A stretch of 64,000 nucleotides of DNA, from the NCBI RefSeq assembly GCF_016595465.1, contig NZ_JAENIK010000009.1, forward strand, positions 1 through 64,000, in the 5' to 3' direction. The first letter of the stretch is position 1. Each line of letters begins with the position of its first letter. The notes below the pieces were generated by a model. It had not been told where the DNA came from. It did no database searches and was given only the letters and a program-made list of their open reading frames with translations. Positions 26,220-35,300 of the stretch are shown here, piece by piece. The DNA is from Luteolibacter yonseiensis (GTDB lineage: Bacteria > Verrucomicrobiota > Verrucomicrobiia > Verrucomicrobiales > Akkermansiaceae). A program made the position numbers and the translations under genes.

Positions 26220-26271
26220 CCGGGGACATCCTGTCCCCCGGTGAGTTTCCGCCGGACAGGATGCCCGGCGG
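26220..26271. repeat. REPIN-like double palindrome after the efflux operon
   Basis: Two palindromic units lie back to back: CCGGGGACATCCTGTCCCCCGG at 26220-26241 (arms CCGGGGACA/TGTCCCC) and an inverted variant at 26249-26271 (arms CCGCCGG/CCGGCGG). The shared core is CATCCTGTCC. There is no T-run. The 180 bp from here to the next start codon hold no gene. Confidence 0.65.
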
Positions 26272-26450
26272 AGCAGTCGTCAGGATGGCGGCGCTGCATG
26301 CATTCGCATTCCATACCACGCGGGTGTCCGAAGGAGGCGGCAGCTGCTGCTCTGGAAATGGCTGCGCGGAATGAGTTCGGCGCTCCCGCTGATAGTTGCC
26401 AATCTCCAATTCTTCTGTGCAAGCGGTGGAAACAGGATATCAGTGATTTG

Positions 26451-28133
26451 ATGAATTACTGGTGGAAGATTATTCTGCGGATTCTCATGTGGGGAGGCTT
26501 GGCCGTGATCATGGGGTTGGCGGTGATGTCCACAAAGCAGACCCTTTCCTATTCTTCTGTCTGCTCCCGCTGTCTGGCGACGAAATCGGGGGTGGAGCGC
26601 TCCATTCTCGGCATTCCCTATGGGAAGAGCCATCAGTTGATAAGGTATCTTTACAACACGGCGGAGGAACCCCGGCTCGCGAAGTTTTCGAAAGGAAGGC
26701 TGATGATCTACGAAGAGATCAATGGGAGGGCCTGCGGGCATGACTTTGTGAAAACGGGCTTCTGCCGTTATCGGGCTGGCTCGGTTGGATGTGGACAATT
26801 TGGGGGAAGCGCGAAGGTATGGATTCGGAAAGAATTGATTCTGGGGGTATTCAGAGCTTTTGAAAAAATCCGCGACGACAAACTCGCGGCCGTTTCCTGT
26901 CAATTGATCGAGCGGGAGTTTCCTCTTGAGACGCCGCAGGCGGCAAACGGGCGGAATCTGATCAACAAGTCGGAGGAACAAACGGAGCGTGATCGCCGGA
27001 TGTTGCTGTTCGCAGACCTGCTGGGCCTTGTTCGGGACAGACAGGATTGGGTGGCGGTGCTGGACTATGGAAAGAATGGCTTCCAAGGCGATCCGCCCCT
27101 TCTGAACGATCCGGCGGCACTGTCGGAGCGATTGCGGAGTGACAATCCGAACCTCCGCAGGAAGGCCGCGTCCATTTTGGCTCGAGACCCATCCACCAGC
27201 GGGGAACTGATCGGGGAAATGCTCGGCAGCGGGGATGAGGAGGTGGTGAAAATCACGGGAGAAAGTGTGTTCCTCAACAAGCGGTTCGGTCTTTTCGGCG
27301 CGTTGCTCCGGTCGCAAACCTTGGACGAGTATCGGAGGAAAAGCATGCGCGCCTATACACGGGAGGAATTCGAAATCTTGATTTCAATGAACGATCCATC
27401 GGTCGACACCGCGTGCCTTGACGCGATTTCGAAAGGGGATCGGTTTGAGTTGCTGGGAAAAGCTTTGGAGGTGGCGAATCGAGATCCATCGGATGTGGCT
27501 TTCAAAGCCATCCATCGGTTGCTGCGGGGGCCCGATCCGTTTTTCGAGAACGAAGACCGGGATCTGGACAAAATGTGGGCAGAAACCGAAACGCTTCATG
27601 TTTCCACAGCCGCATTGCGGGAGTCCATGATGATGGACATAGAGGGCAATCGCGGAGAGAGGTCGAAATATGATTTCGTGTCGGCGATCAAATCGATGGG
27701 AGCCACACGTGATGTGTCTCAATGGAGTTTTTTGAGGGACGGGTATTTGAAAGCGATCAACGGTGGAATCGGGGAATGGTGGCTCGCCTCCATGGCGAAG
27801 GCGATGCACGAGCTTGACGGCCCGGCGACGGAGGCTTTCCTGATTGAGGAAATCAAAGGCGGTGAATTCCGGAGATTGTCGGCGGCGTTCTCAGCAATGG
27901 GCCTGATATCCTCGCGGGTTTTCGAAGAACCCTTGAAGGCATTCGTCGCGAATCCGCCCGGGCTGCCGCCCAAGGGGAGCAATCCTCCGAAATACTATTT
28001 TTTCGGCGATGGGTATGGGTCGCGTTTTTTGAAATACGCTCTTCACCGCTGTCATGGTGTTCCTTTGTGGCGGCTCGTCAAAAACACGGAGGGAAAGTTT
28101 GTCATCGAAAAGCCGCGGGCAACCTCCTGGTGA
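26451..28133 (+). CDS. Unrecognised membrane-anchored protein with HEAT-like helical repeats
   Basis: A 560-residue protein. The ATG at 26451 is chosen because it directly precedes a transmembrane/signal-anchor helix (WWKIILRILMWGGLAVIMGL). A Cys-containing segment follows near residues 40-110 (C-S-R-C-L-A-T-K, A-C-G-H-D-F-V-K-T-G-F-C-R), which could bind a metal or form disulphides. The rest is rich in helices with HEAT-like periodicity (DNPNLRRKAASILARDPSTS, NDPSVDTACLDAISKGDRFE, DPSDVAFKAIHRLLRG). Codon use is less GC-biased than in its neighbours. No family name can be given. It stands between the efflux operon and typA and ends at a strong hairpin. Confidence 0.7.
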   Translation: MNYWWKIILRILMWGGLAVIMGLAVMSTKQTLSYSSVCSRCLATKSGVERSILGIPYGKSHQLIRYLYNTAEEPRLAKFSKGRLMIYEEINGRACGHDFVKTGFCRYRAGSVGCGQFGGSAKVWIRKELILGVFRAFEKIRDDKLAAVSCQLIEREFPLETPQAANGRNLINKSEEQTERDRRMLLFADLLGLVRDRQDWVAVLDYGKNGFQGDPPLLNDPAALSERLRSDNPNLRRKAASILARDPSTSGELIGEMLGSGDEEVVKITGESVFLNKRFGLFGALLRSQTLDEYRRKSMRAYTREEFEILISMNDPSVDTACLDAISKGDRFELLGKALEVANRDPSDVAFKAIHRLLRGPDPFFENEDRDLDKMWAETETLHVSTAALRESMMMDIEGNRGERSKYDFVSAIKSMGATRDVSQWSFLRDGYLKAINGGIGEWWLASMAKAMHELDGPATEAFLIEEIKGGEFRRLSAAFSAMGLISSRVFEEPLKAFVANPPGLPPKGSNPPKYYFFGDGYGSRFLKYALHRCHGVPLWRLVKNTEGKFVIEKPRATSW

Positions 28134-28204
28134 CCGGCGGAAGTTGCCCGCGGTCGGGATAAGAAACACAAAAAAAGCCCCTCGTTCGCACGAGAGGCTT
28201 TCTT
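28113..28204. terminator. Bidirectional terminator between convergent genes
   Basis: A perfect 11-bp hairpin CCGCGGGCAAC / GTTGCCCGCGG (28113-28153) overlaps the stop of the membrane gene. About 18 bp later a second hairpin, AAAGCC-CTCG / CGAG-AGGCTTT, is flanked by a run of A on the left and CTTTCTT on the right, so it can end transcripts from both directions, including typA. Confidence 0.75.
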
Positions 28205-28240
28205 GAAAACAGGCCCGGCGGTTGGATGCCGCCGCCACGA

Positions 28241-30085
28241 TCAGCCGCGGTTGCTGCGGTCTTCCACGTTCGGTCCCTTGGCGGCGCGCTTGCGGGCGTT
28301 CGCGTCGAGGATGCGCTTGCGGAGACGGATGTTCTGCGGGGTGGCTTCCACGAGTTCGTCGGCATCGATGTATTCGATGGCGCGCTCGAGCGAGAAGCGG
28401 AGGGCGGGCGTGAGCTTGGAGGTCTTGTCCTTGCCGGAGGAACGCATGTTGTCGAGGTGCTTTTCCTTCACAGGGTTTACCGGAAGGTCGCCGACGCGCG
28501 GGTTCTCACCCACGAGCATGCCACCGTAGACCGCGTCGCCGGGAGCGACGAAGAGGATGCCGCGCTCTTCCAAGGTTTGCAGGGAGAACGGTGTGGCGGC
28601 TCCGGAATCCATGGAAACCAGCGTGCCGGTCGTGCGGTTCTGGATGTCGCCGGCGTGCGGGGCGTATTCCTTGAAGAGGTGGGACATGATGCCGTGGCCG
28701 GAGGTCAGGTTGACGAGCTCGGTCTCGAAGCCGATGAGGCCGCGGGTCGGGATGGTCGCCTGGATGAACACGCGGCCGGAGGCCTCGGTGTCCATGTGTT
28801 CCATGAGGCCCTTGCGGTTCATGAGGATCTTCAGGATGCCCTGCGTGTAGTCACCGGGAGCTTCGACGTAGAGGGTTTCGAACGGTTCGAGGAGCTTGCC
28901 GGCGTCGTCGCGGCGGAAGATCACGACCGGACGGGAAACGAGGACCTCGAATCCTTCACGGCGCATCTGCTCGACGAGGACGGCGATCTGCATCGATCCA
29001 CGGGCGGAGACGTTGAAGACACCGGAGGTGTCGGTGTCCTCGACAGTGATGGAAATGTTGGTCTTCAGCTCGCGCATCAGGCGCTCGCGGATGGCGCGGG
29101 AGGTGACGTGCTTGCCTTCCTTGCCGGCGAGCGGGCCGTCGTTGATGGAGAACTGCATCGAGACCGTCGGCGGGTCGATGGCGACGAATGGAAGCGGTTC
29201 CTGGTCCGGAGTGCCGGCGATGGTTTCACCGATGGCGATGTTTTCAATGCCGGCGGCGATGCCGACGATGCCGCCCGCGCCACAGCCTTCCGAGTCCGCC
29301 GTGGCGAGACCGGAGTAGGTGAAGGTCTTCATGACCTTGGACTGGACCTTGGAACCGTCCTCGCGGAGAAGGTAAACGGTGTCGCCCTTTTTCACGCTGC
29401 CGCCGAGGACCTTGCCGACGGCCACGCGGCCGACGTATTCGTCCCACTCGATGTTGGAGACGAGCATGAGGAAAGGAGCGTCCGGATCCGCCTTCGGAGC
29501 CGGGATGTGTTCGATGATCTTCTTGAGGAGCGGGATGCAGTCCTTGCGCTCGTCATCCGGGCTGTCCATGAAATAGCCGTCACGGGCGGAGCCGTAACAG
29601 AATGGCGCGTTGAACTGGTCCTCATCGGCGTCCAGGTCCATGAGGAGCTCGAGCACCTGGTCGTGGACCTTTTCAGGAGTCGCGAGAGGGCGGTCGATCT
29701 TGTTGACGACGACGATCGGCTTGAGGCCTTCCTGCATCGCCTTGCGGAGCACGAAGCGGGTCTGCGCCTGCGGGCCGCCGGAAGCGTCCACGACGAGCAG
29801 AACGCCATCGACCATCTTCATCACGCGCTCCACCTCGGCACCGAAGTCGGCGTGGCCCGGGGTGTCGACGATGTTGATGGTGTAGCCTTCCCAGAGAATG
29901 GCGGTATTCTTCGCCTTGATGGTGATGCCCTTCTCGCGCTCGAGGTCCATGGAGTCCATGGCGCGCTCTTGTGTGGCCTGGTTCTCACGGTAGGTTCCAC
30001 CGGCTTGGAGAAGCTGGTCGACGAGCGTGGTTTTCCCATGGTCAACGTGGGCGATGATGGCGAGATTGCGAATTTTCAAGGACAT
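28241..30085 (-). CDS. typA: Ribosome-associated GTPase TypA/BipA
   Basis: A 614-residue translational GTPase. The ATG at 30085 matches the family start ([20 protein letters not shown]). G-motifs are present: AHVDHGKTT (G1), [10 protein letters not shown] (G2), DTPGHADF (G3), NKID (G4). EF-G-like domains II, III and V and the BipA-specific C-terminal domain follow ([39 protein letters not shown]). It binds the 70S ribosome and supports 50S assembly and stress or cold adaptation. It is monocistronic and has a 276-bp upstream region with a 7-bp hairpin GGATTCG/CGAATCC at 30162-30183, whose role is unknown. Confidence 0.97.
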   Translation of the reverse strand: MSLKIRNLAIIAHVDHGKTTLVDQLLQAGGTYRENQATQERAMDSMDLEREKGITIKAKNTAILWEGYTINIVDTPGHADFGAEVERVMKMVDGVLLVVDASGGPQAQTRFVLRKAMQEGLKPIVVVNKIDRPLATPEKVHDQVLELLMDLDADEDQFNAPFCYGSARDGYFMDSPDDERKDCIPLLKKIIEHIPAPKADPDAPFLMLVSNIEWDEYVGRVAVGKVLGGSVKKGDTVYLLREDGSKVQSKVMKTFTYSGLATADSEGCGAGGIVGIAAGIENIAIGETIAGTPDQEPLPFVAIDPPTVSMQFSINDGPLAGKEGKHVTSRAIRERLMRELKTNISITVEDTDTSGVFNVSARGSMQIAVLVEQMRREGFEVLVSRPVVIFRRDDAGKLLEPFETLYVEAPGDYTQGILKILMNRKGLMEHMDTEASGRVFIQATIPTRGLIGFETELVNLTSGHGIMSHLFKEYAPHAGDIQNRTTGTLVSMDSGAATPFSLQTLEERGILFVAPGDAVYGGMLVGENPRVGDLPVNPVKEKHLDNMRSSGKDKTSKLTPALRFSLERAIEYIDADELVEATPQNIRLRKRILDANARKRAAKGPNVEDRSNRG

Positions 30086-30361
30086 GGGAACAAGTGATGA
30101 GTGCGGCCTTCGGCGGGAAGGGGGGCGGGCTATGCAGGTTTTTACCGCAAATGGCAAGGCGGGATTCGGGAAAAATCGAATCCGCGTGACGAAAAATTCG
30201 AATTCCCCGGCTTGAGCCGCCGGATCCAAACCTCACCGGAGCGGTCGCTAGGTCGTTGCTTCAATGGTATCCGGTTTTTCAGGCAACCCGGTGGGTGTGA
30301 GCATTTCGTCCCAGATCGCCCGCAGTGAGGGCTGGCAATTCCGAAAACCCCCGCTGCCCTT

Positions 30362-31012
30362 CTATTCAGCAGGTGGTCCTTGTGATGCCTTCTGCGGGCG
30401 TTTGGCCATGGGTGGCAAAGGGCTGCGATTCCGGAGCGGGGCGAACCGCTGCTTCCGTGCGGCGGAGAAAAATTCCCGGCGGTCTCTTGCCTGGATGACA
30501 AGGATGGAGAAGAAGGACACCAGCAGGAGCAGGAACGAGAGGATGAACCCTTCAAGGAGGGTGACGCTGTAAACGGGAAAGAAATTACTGCTGGCATCGG
30601 ACGATGGAGTGCCACCGAACGTGCTGGTGTAACCGGCGTAGGGAGCCAGATGGTTGAAAATGTTCATGGCAAGCATCCCGCACCATGTGTCGGGAGTGAA
30701 AAATATGGCAGGCGTCCATATTAACAACAGCGAGAGCGCGGAGATCCACCCCCGGATTTTCGCACCCAGCCGCAGCGACCGTGAAAGGATGTGCCCGCCA
30801 TCGGCAAGCGGACCGCGCAACGAGGTGAGTGTGGCGTAAAGCAGGATGAAGGTGCCGATCGCTGCAGCCATTGCCGCGATCGCTCCGGGGTTGTTCCGTA
30901 ATCCCATGTAGAAAAGAGCGATGTACAGGCTCGGCAAGGCGTTCAGGGAGCAATGAAACGCCCAGAAGCGCAGTTGCCGGGGGAAGGTGGATCGGAAGGT
31001 GGTGTCGGTCAT
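30362..31012 (-). CDS. Small polytopic membrane protein, intact paralogue
   Basis: A 216-residue protein from the ATG at 31012 (MTDTTFRSTFPRQLRFWAFH). About four hydrophobic helices are visible: LYIALFYMGL, AIAAMAAAIGTFILLYATL, LLLIWTPAIFF and LLEGFILSFLLLLVSFFSIL. The basic C-terminal tail begins VIQARDRREFFSAARKQR. It is clearly paralogous to the frameshifted gene directly upstream (31089-31695): shared blocks are TFRSTFPRQL-FW-FHCS-NALPS, W-C-G and QARDRREFF. No family or function recognised; probably an inner-membrane protein of a tandemly duplicated pair. Confidence 0.72.
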   Translation of the reverse strand: MTDTTFRSTFPRQLRFWAFHCSLNALPSLYIALFYMGLRNNPGAIAAMAAAIGTFILLYATLTSLRGPLADGGHILSRSLRLGAKIRGWISALSLLLIWTPAIFFTPDTWCGMLAMNIFNHLAPYAGYTSTFGGTPSSDASSNFFPVYSVTLLEGFILSFLLLLVSFFSILVIQARDRREFFSAARKQRFAPLRNRSPLPPMAKRPQKASQGPPAE

Positions 31013-31088
31013 GGAAGTCCCAGAGGCTGGCAGGCCCCGGTGAAGTCTTGATGAAAGGCGGGTGAAATCGCCAGCGGAGGGTTTCATG

Positions 31089-31695
31089 TCAGACATCCAT
31101 GTCAGGCAGGCCGGGGTGCCGGTCCCTGTGCCTCGCGACACGCCGTTTCTCCTCGCTTGCGAAAAACTCCCGGCGGTCGCGGGCCTGGAGGACCATGAGG
31201 GCGCAAAAACAGAAGAGGAGGACGATGAAGGAAAGAATCACGCCTTGAATCACCGTGGTGATGAACATTTCGGCAAATCCGACTGAATTGGGGGGAATCT
31301 GTTAGCCGGGCCCTGCAGCCGACCTGACGGGCTCCGAAATCGACGATCATGGCCGAAATCCAGCCGCACCAGACATCCGGCAGAATCAGAAGCCCACCCA
31401 GAGATGGAATGGGGATGATAAAAACGGAGAACCAGCTACGAGCCTCGACCCCCGCTTTCAGAGCCCGGGCCAGAATGTGGCGCTCATCTGACAGGGGAGA
31501 CGGAAACGAAGTGAGGACCGCATACGACAGGATGAAGATCCCTATGACGGAAAGCATGGCCATCACCGCGGCGGGATTCTTGTATAGATCGCTGAAAAAC
31601 ATGGCGACGAAGAAGCTGGGCAAGGCATTCACGCTGCAATGAAACGTCCAGAAACCGAGTTGCCGCGGGAAAGTGGATCGGAAGGTGGGACTCAT
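31089..31695 (-). pseudogene. Paralogue of the neighbouring membrane protein, frameshifted at a C6 tract
   Basis: The frame from the ATG at 31695 matches its neighbour (MSPTFRSTFPRQLGFWTFHC, LPDVWCGWISAM) and then goes out of frame, reading a basic nonsense tail to 31102. The lost C-terminus is found in another frame (EMFITTVIQGVILSFIVLLF, MVLQARDRREFFASEEK), ending at a stop at 31089-31091. Removing one base from the six-C run on the coding strand (six G at 31290-31295) restores one continuous protein. This is either a real frameshift in a redundant copy or a homopolymer miscall. The long readable remainder shows that the break is recent. Confidence 0.75.
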
Positions 31696-31774
31696 GGATG
31701 ATTCACAGACTGGGCGGGTCTTGTGAATCCCTGATGGAAGCCCGATGAAATTTCGGCGCGATTATCGAAATGAA

Positions 31775-32077
31775 TCAGTCAACCGGTTTTCGCCGTGAAA
31801 TCCAATAGCTGGGGCGGCGGCTGGAATGCGCGACAGCCAGCACCCACAAGATTTCATTTTTAATCACATATGGAATGTAATAGGGAAACATCCTGAGATT
31901 GATGCGTCGATGGGTTCCGGAGCGGATTCGATAGATTTCCGGACGAGCGGCGATCGATGAAACACATCGATCCACTTCATTTTGGAATCGTTCACCCAAC
32001 CCGGATCCGGCTTCTTCGTAATAGGAAATAGCGTCGAGGAATTCTTCCAATGCTTCGTCGATGAAGCGGATCGTCAT
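31775..32077 (-). CDS. ParE/RelE-family toxin of a type II toxin-antitoxin pair
   Basis: A 100-residue protein with the ParE/RelE fold signature: FIDEALEEFLDAISYYEEAG, LGERFQNEVDRCVSSIAARP, RINLRMFPYYIPYVIKNEIL and VLAVAHSSRRPSYWISR. Its start codon overlaps the antitoxin stop by 4 bp (ATGA), the usual translational coupling. Family members are either gyrase poisons (ParE) or ribosome-dependent mRNA nucleases (RelE). The Y-E-E-A-G and H-S-S-R-R-P pattern favours the ParE-like branch, but the target cannot be fixed from sequence. Confidence 0.87.
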   Translation of the reverse strand: MTIRFIDEALEEFLDAISYYEEAGSGLGERFQNEVDRCVSSIAARPEIYRIRSGTHRRINLRMFPYYIPYVIKNEILWVLAVAHSSRRPSYWISRRKPVD

Positions 32078-32304
32078 TGCGCCAGGAGTCGCTTCGCCGC
32101 CGTCATCACCTCGGAGTATGGAACGCCGGTAACCCAGCCCTGATCGATGGCATGGATGCGTTCGCCAATTTCATGATCCCATGCCGCTTCGGCATCCGGA
32201 TCGTTCTCGATGGATGTGGTCTCAAGCAGAAATCCCGCGAGTGCTATCTTCTGCCGGGGCGGCAGATCCATCGCGTCTTTGGTGATTTGTTCGAGTCCTT
32301 TCAC
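32074..32304 (-). CDS. Antitoxin-like addiction module protein
   Basis: A 76-residue acidic protein. The GTG at 32304 is preferred because it gives the usual family start (KGLEQITKDAMDLPPRQKI); a TTG 18 bp upstream is the alternative. It has the short helical addiction-module architecture (ALAGFLLETT, DHEIGERIHAIDQGWVTGVP, YSEVMTAAKRLL), including the W-x2-E-I-x-x-R-I-x-x-I-D-x-G signature of the family that neutralises ParE/RelE toxins. It lies directly before the toxin. The pair sits between two long minus-strand genes and is likely a locally maintained stress or stability module. Confidence 0.83.
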   Translation of the reverse strand: MKGLEQITKDAMDLPPRQKIALAGFLLETTSIENDPDAEAAWDHEIGERIHAIDQGWVTGVPYSEVMTAAKRLLAQ

Positions 32305-32353
32305 GATGCGACAACGTGCCAAAAAGTCGGCATGAAGTCAAATGATGAAGATG

Positions 32354-35300
32354 TTACTTCTCCACCACCCGCAGCCTGATGAACGTTTTCTCCTCCGGCA
32401 GCGGATCGAGTTTCCAAGTGAGTTTGGAGGTGCCCGAACTGTTGGGAGTCTCGGCGGTGAAGGTGAGGGCGTTGGTTTTCCATTCGATCAGATCGGTGGA
32501 CCACTCGGGCACCAGGGTGGCGTCATCGGCTCCGAGGCGGCGGGTGACGGTGAAGTTTCCGGTGGTATCGAGCGCGGGACCGGGTTGGGAGAGGGCGTAG
32601 TCCAGCAGGCTCTGGCCCGGCGGACGGGTGAAGGAGTCGCCGCTTCCGGGATTGCCGTTGAGCTGGGCGCTGGGCCGCCATGAGAGGGGGTTTTCCGGGT
32701 CGGCGGGATTCAGGAGGATCATGCTGTGGCCGGTGGCAGGGCTGGGCCACGGGAAATCGATGCCATAGCTGAAGTCCAGCAGGACGCCGCCGGAGGGTGT
32801 TTCAAGACGGAGGTGCTCGCCGGTGTTCGAGAGTGCGGTTTCATTCTGGAAAATCCCGGAGATGGGTTTGCCGGTGCCGTGCTTGCTTTGGAAGGCGGCG
32901 ATGTTTTGCACGATGAGCACGCGTCCTCCGGGAGCGAGCGTGGAGGCGGCGGGGAAGGTGAAGTCGATGCCGTCGGTGAAACGCGCTCCGGCGAGGTCCA
33001 CCGTGGTGGTGCCGGGGTTGTACAGCTCGATGAATTCCGCATCGCCATCCGGTGGCGGCGGGAAATACGAGATCTCCGAAACCACGAGATTGGCAGGGGT
33101 GGGGGCGGTGGTGCCGAGCTGGTAGGTGGACTCGGAAAGGGCGCTCCAGGTGCTGCCGTTCTTCGCACGGAAACGCACGGTGCGGGGACCGGTGCCGGTC
33201 AGAACAAGCGGGGTGGAGGTGGTGGAGCGGGTGGCGACGAGCGAGAGGTTCATGCTCAGGTCGCTGCTGCCGTCGCCGCTCTGGTGGATTTCCACGGCGA
33301 GCGTGTTGCCGCCCGCGCGGAGCGCCCCCGGCGGGATGGCGATGGGAGGGGTGATGGTGTCCTCGATGGGATTTCCGGTATAATAATTGTAGGCGGGATT
33401 GGTCGGGAGGTTCCCGGCGATGCGGTTGCCATTGAGATAAACGGCGTAGGCGTCGTCATACTCGACGGTGAGCGCGAGGCTGGTGATCGAGTCGGGATCG
33501 GTGACGGAGAAGGTGCGGCGGAAATAGCAGGTCGCGGGTTTCAGAGGGCCGGGATAGGTGACCACCGTGGCCTCGTCGTTGTCGCCGTAGCCGAGTTCCG
33601 CCGTGCCGGTGGGCCAGGAGCTGTCGTTGTAACCGTCGTTCCTCCATGCCGTGCCGAGGTCGCTGCCATTTCCCTGGTATTTCCAGCCGCTGGCGGACCA
33701 TGGAACGAGGTCTTCGCTGGTGGTGCTGGCGGTATAGGTGAGCGCGCCGGAGCGCAGGGCGCCGCCGACGGCCCGCGGATCGCTGCCGTCCGCCATGTAG
33801 TGGAGTGTGGCCGAGGGCGGGCCTTGGACGGCGACTTCCACGCCGCTGGGCTGGTAGCCGCCGTAAGGGCTGAGGACAGGAGCGTCGAGCGAGGGGTAGA
33901 GGCCGTCGGCGCGGAGCTGGCCGAGGACGATCCCGTTCCTCGGCGTGAGGTAGGAAATGAGTGTGTTCTGCGCGTTGATCCAATTCTGCCGCGTGCGGGG
34001 CGGATGGGTCTTGGAATCTCCCCAGCGGGCGCTTTCAGCAGCGATGGCGGGATCCACGAAGGCGGCGAGCTTGTTGATCCGGTTCTGCCACGCCTCCGGT
34101 GTCAGCGCGCCATTGTTGAAAAGGTGACGGTGCACCCGGTCGGCCCAGCGCATCTTGTATTCCACATTCGAGATGAGATCTTGGTGGATATAGAGCGGAT
34201 TATAATAAGAGACGTTGGATTCGATCTCGTTGTTGGTGTAGGGGCCGGTCCGGTCTTCGTTCACGTTGAGAAGGGTGTGTTCGAAGTCGTGGACGAAAAA
34301 TTGGAATCCCTTGCGAGGGTTCCCATCCCGCCGCCGGCTGCCGGACCAATTGTTCGCACGGTTGTTTCCGAGGAAATTGGAGACACAGCCGTCGAGGTTT
34401 CCTGACCAGAACGTCATCAGGTTGTAGTCGATGAGATTGTCCACATCCAACAGGACCGGGTCCGAGGTCGTTGTGACTCCGTCCGCCGCGAGGCCCATGA
34501 GCTTGAAGTAGTTCGCGTTTGTCGGCGAGGCACGGGTGGCCTTCGCCTTGGTGAACAGATCCTGCCATGCGACGAGGTTTCCGTCCGTGGCGACCGTGAC
34601 GAAATCCGCGTCGCTCTCGGCCTTCACCACATCATAGTCATCCTGGTCCCCGCCCAGGTAGGATTCGGAAAACGCGGCTTCAGTCCGTTCATCCAGATCG
34701 TAGATCCCCCAGTAAACCCCGTTCAGGTAGAGGTGGAAATAACGCACATGCGATCCGGGCTGTCCCATGTCGAGCTGGGCCTGGCGGCAGGATTCCTCAC
34801 GGAGGAACGTGTTCTGGTCGTTGCCCTCGAACGACCATGAGTAATTTTGGGCGGTGCGCAGGTCGATCTTGTCGAACTCCTGCGCCGCATCCCTGCCGAA
34901 GAGCGGGTAGTTCAGCTTCCCCGCGCCGTATTCATCCCGGAAAATGAAACGCAGCGCGTGTTTCGGATTGTCGGTGCTGCGGGAGAATCCCCCGCGCACG
35001 CGCATTCCGCCGGTGATCTGGAACTCGCTGGTGCCGTTCGGATTTTCCGCGTTTGGGGGATTGATCCATTCCAGCGACGCGGCGCGCTCCCATGCCAGTC
35101 CCCGGTTGCCCGGGTTGGAATAGATCCCCTGCGAACCGCCGATGTTGAGCAGGTTCGGCAGATCCGTGGTCACCATCACCGATGGCAGGGCAAGCAGCGC
35201 GGCCCTGACCGTGGCGGGGCCGCCGATGTCCGGGTTGCCGTTGTTCACGATGTCCGGGTCCATCCCATAGTCCATGATCTGCGAGGTTCCGCTGGATGAG

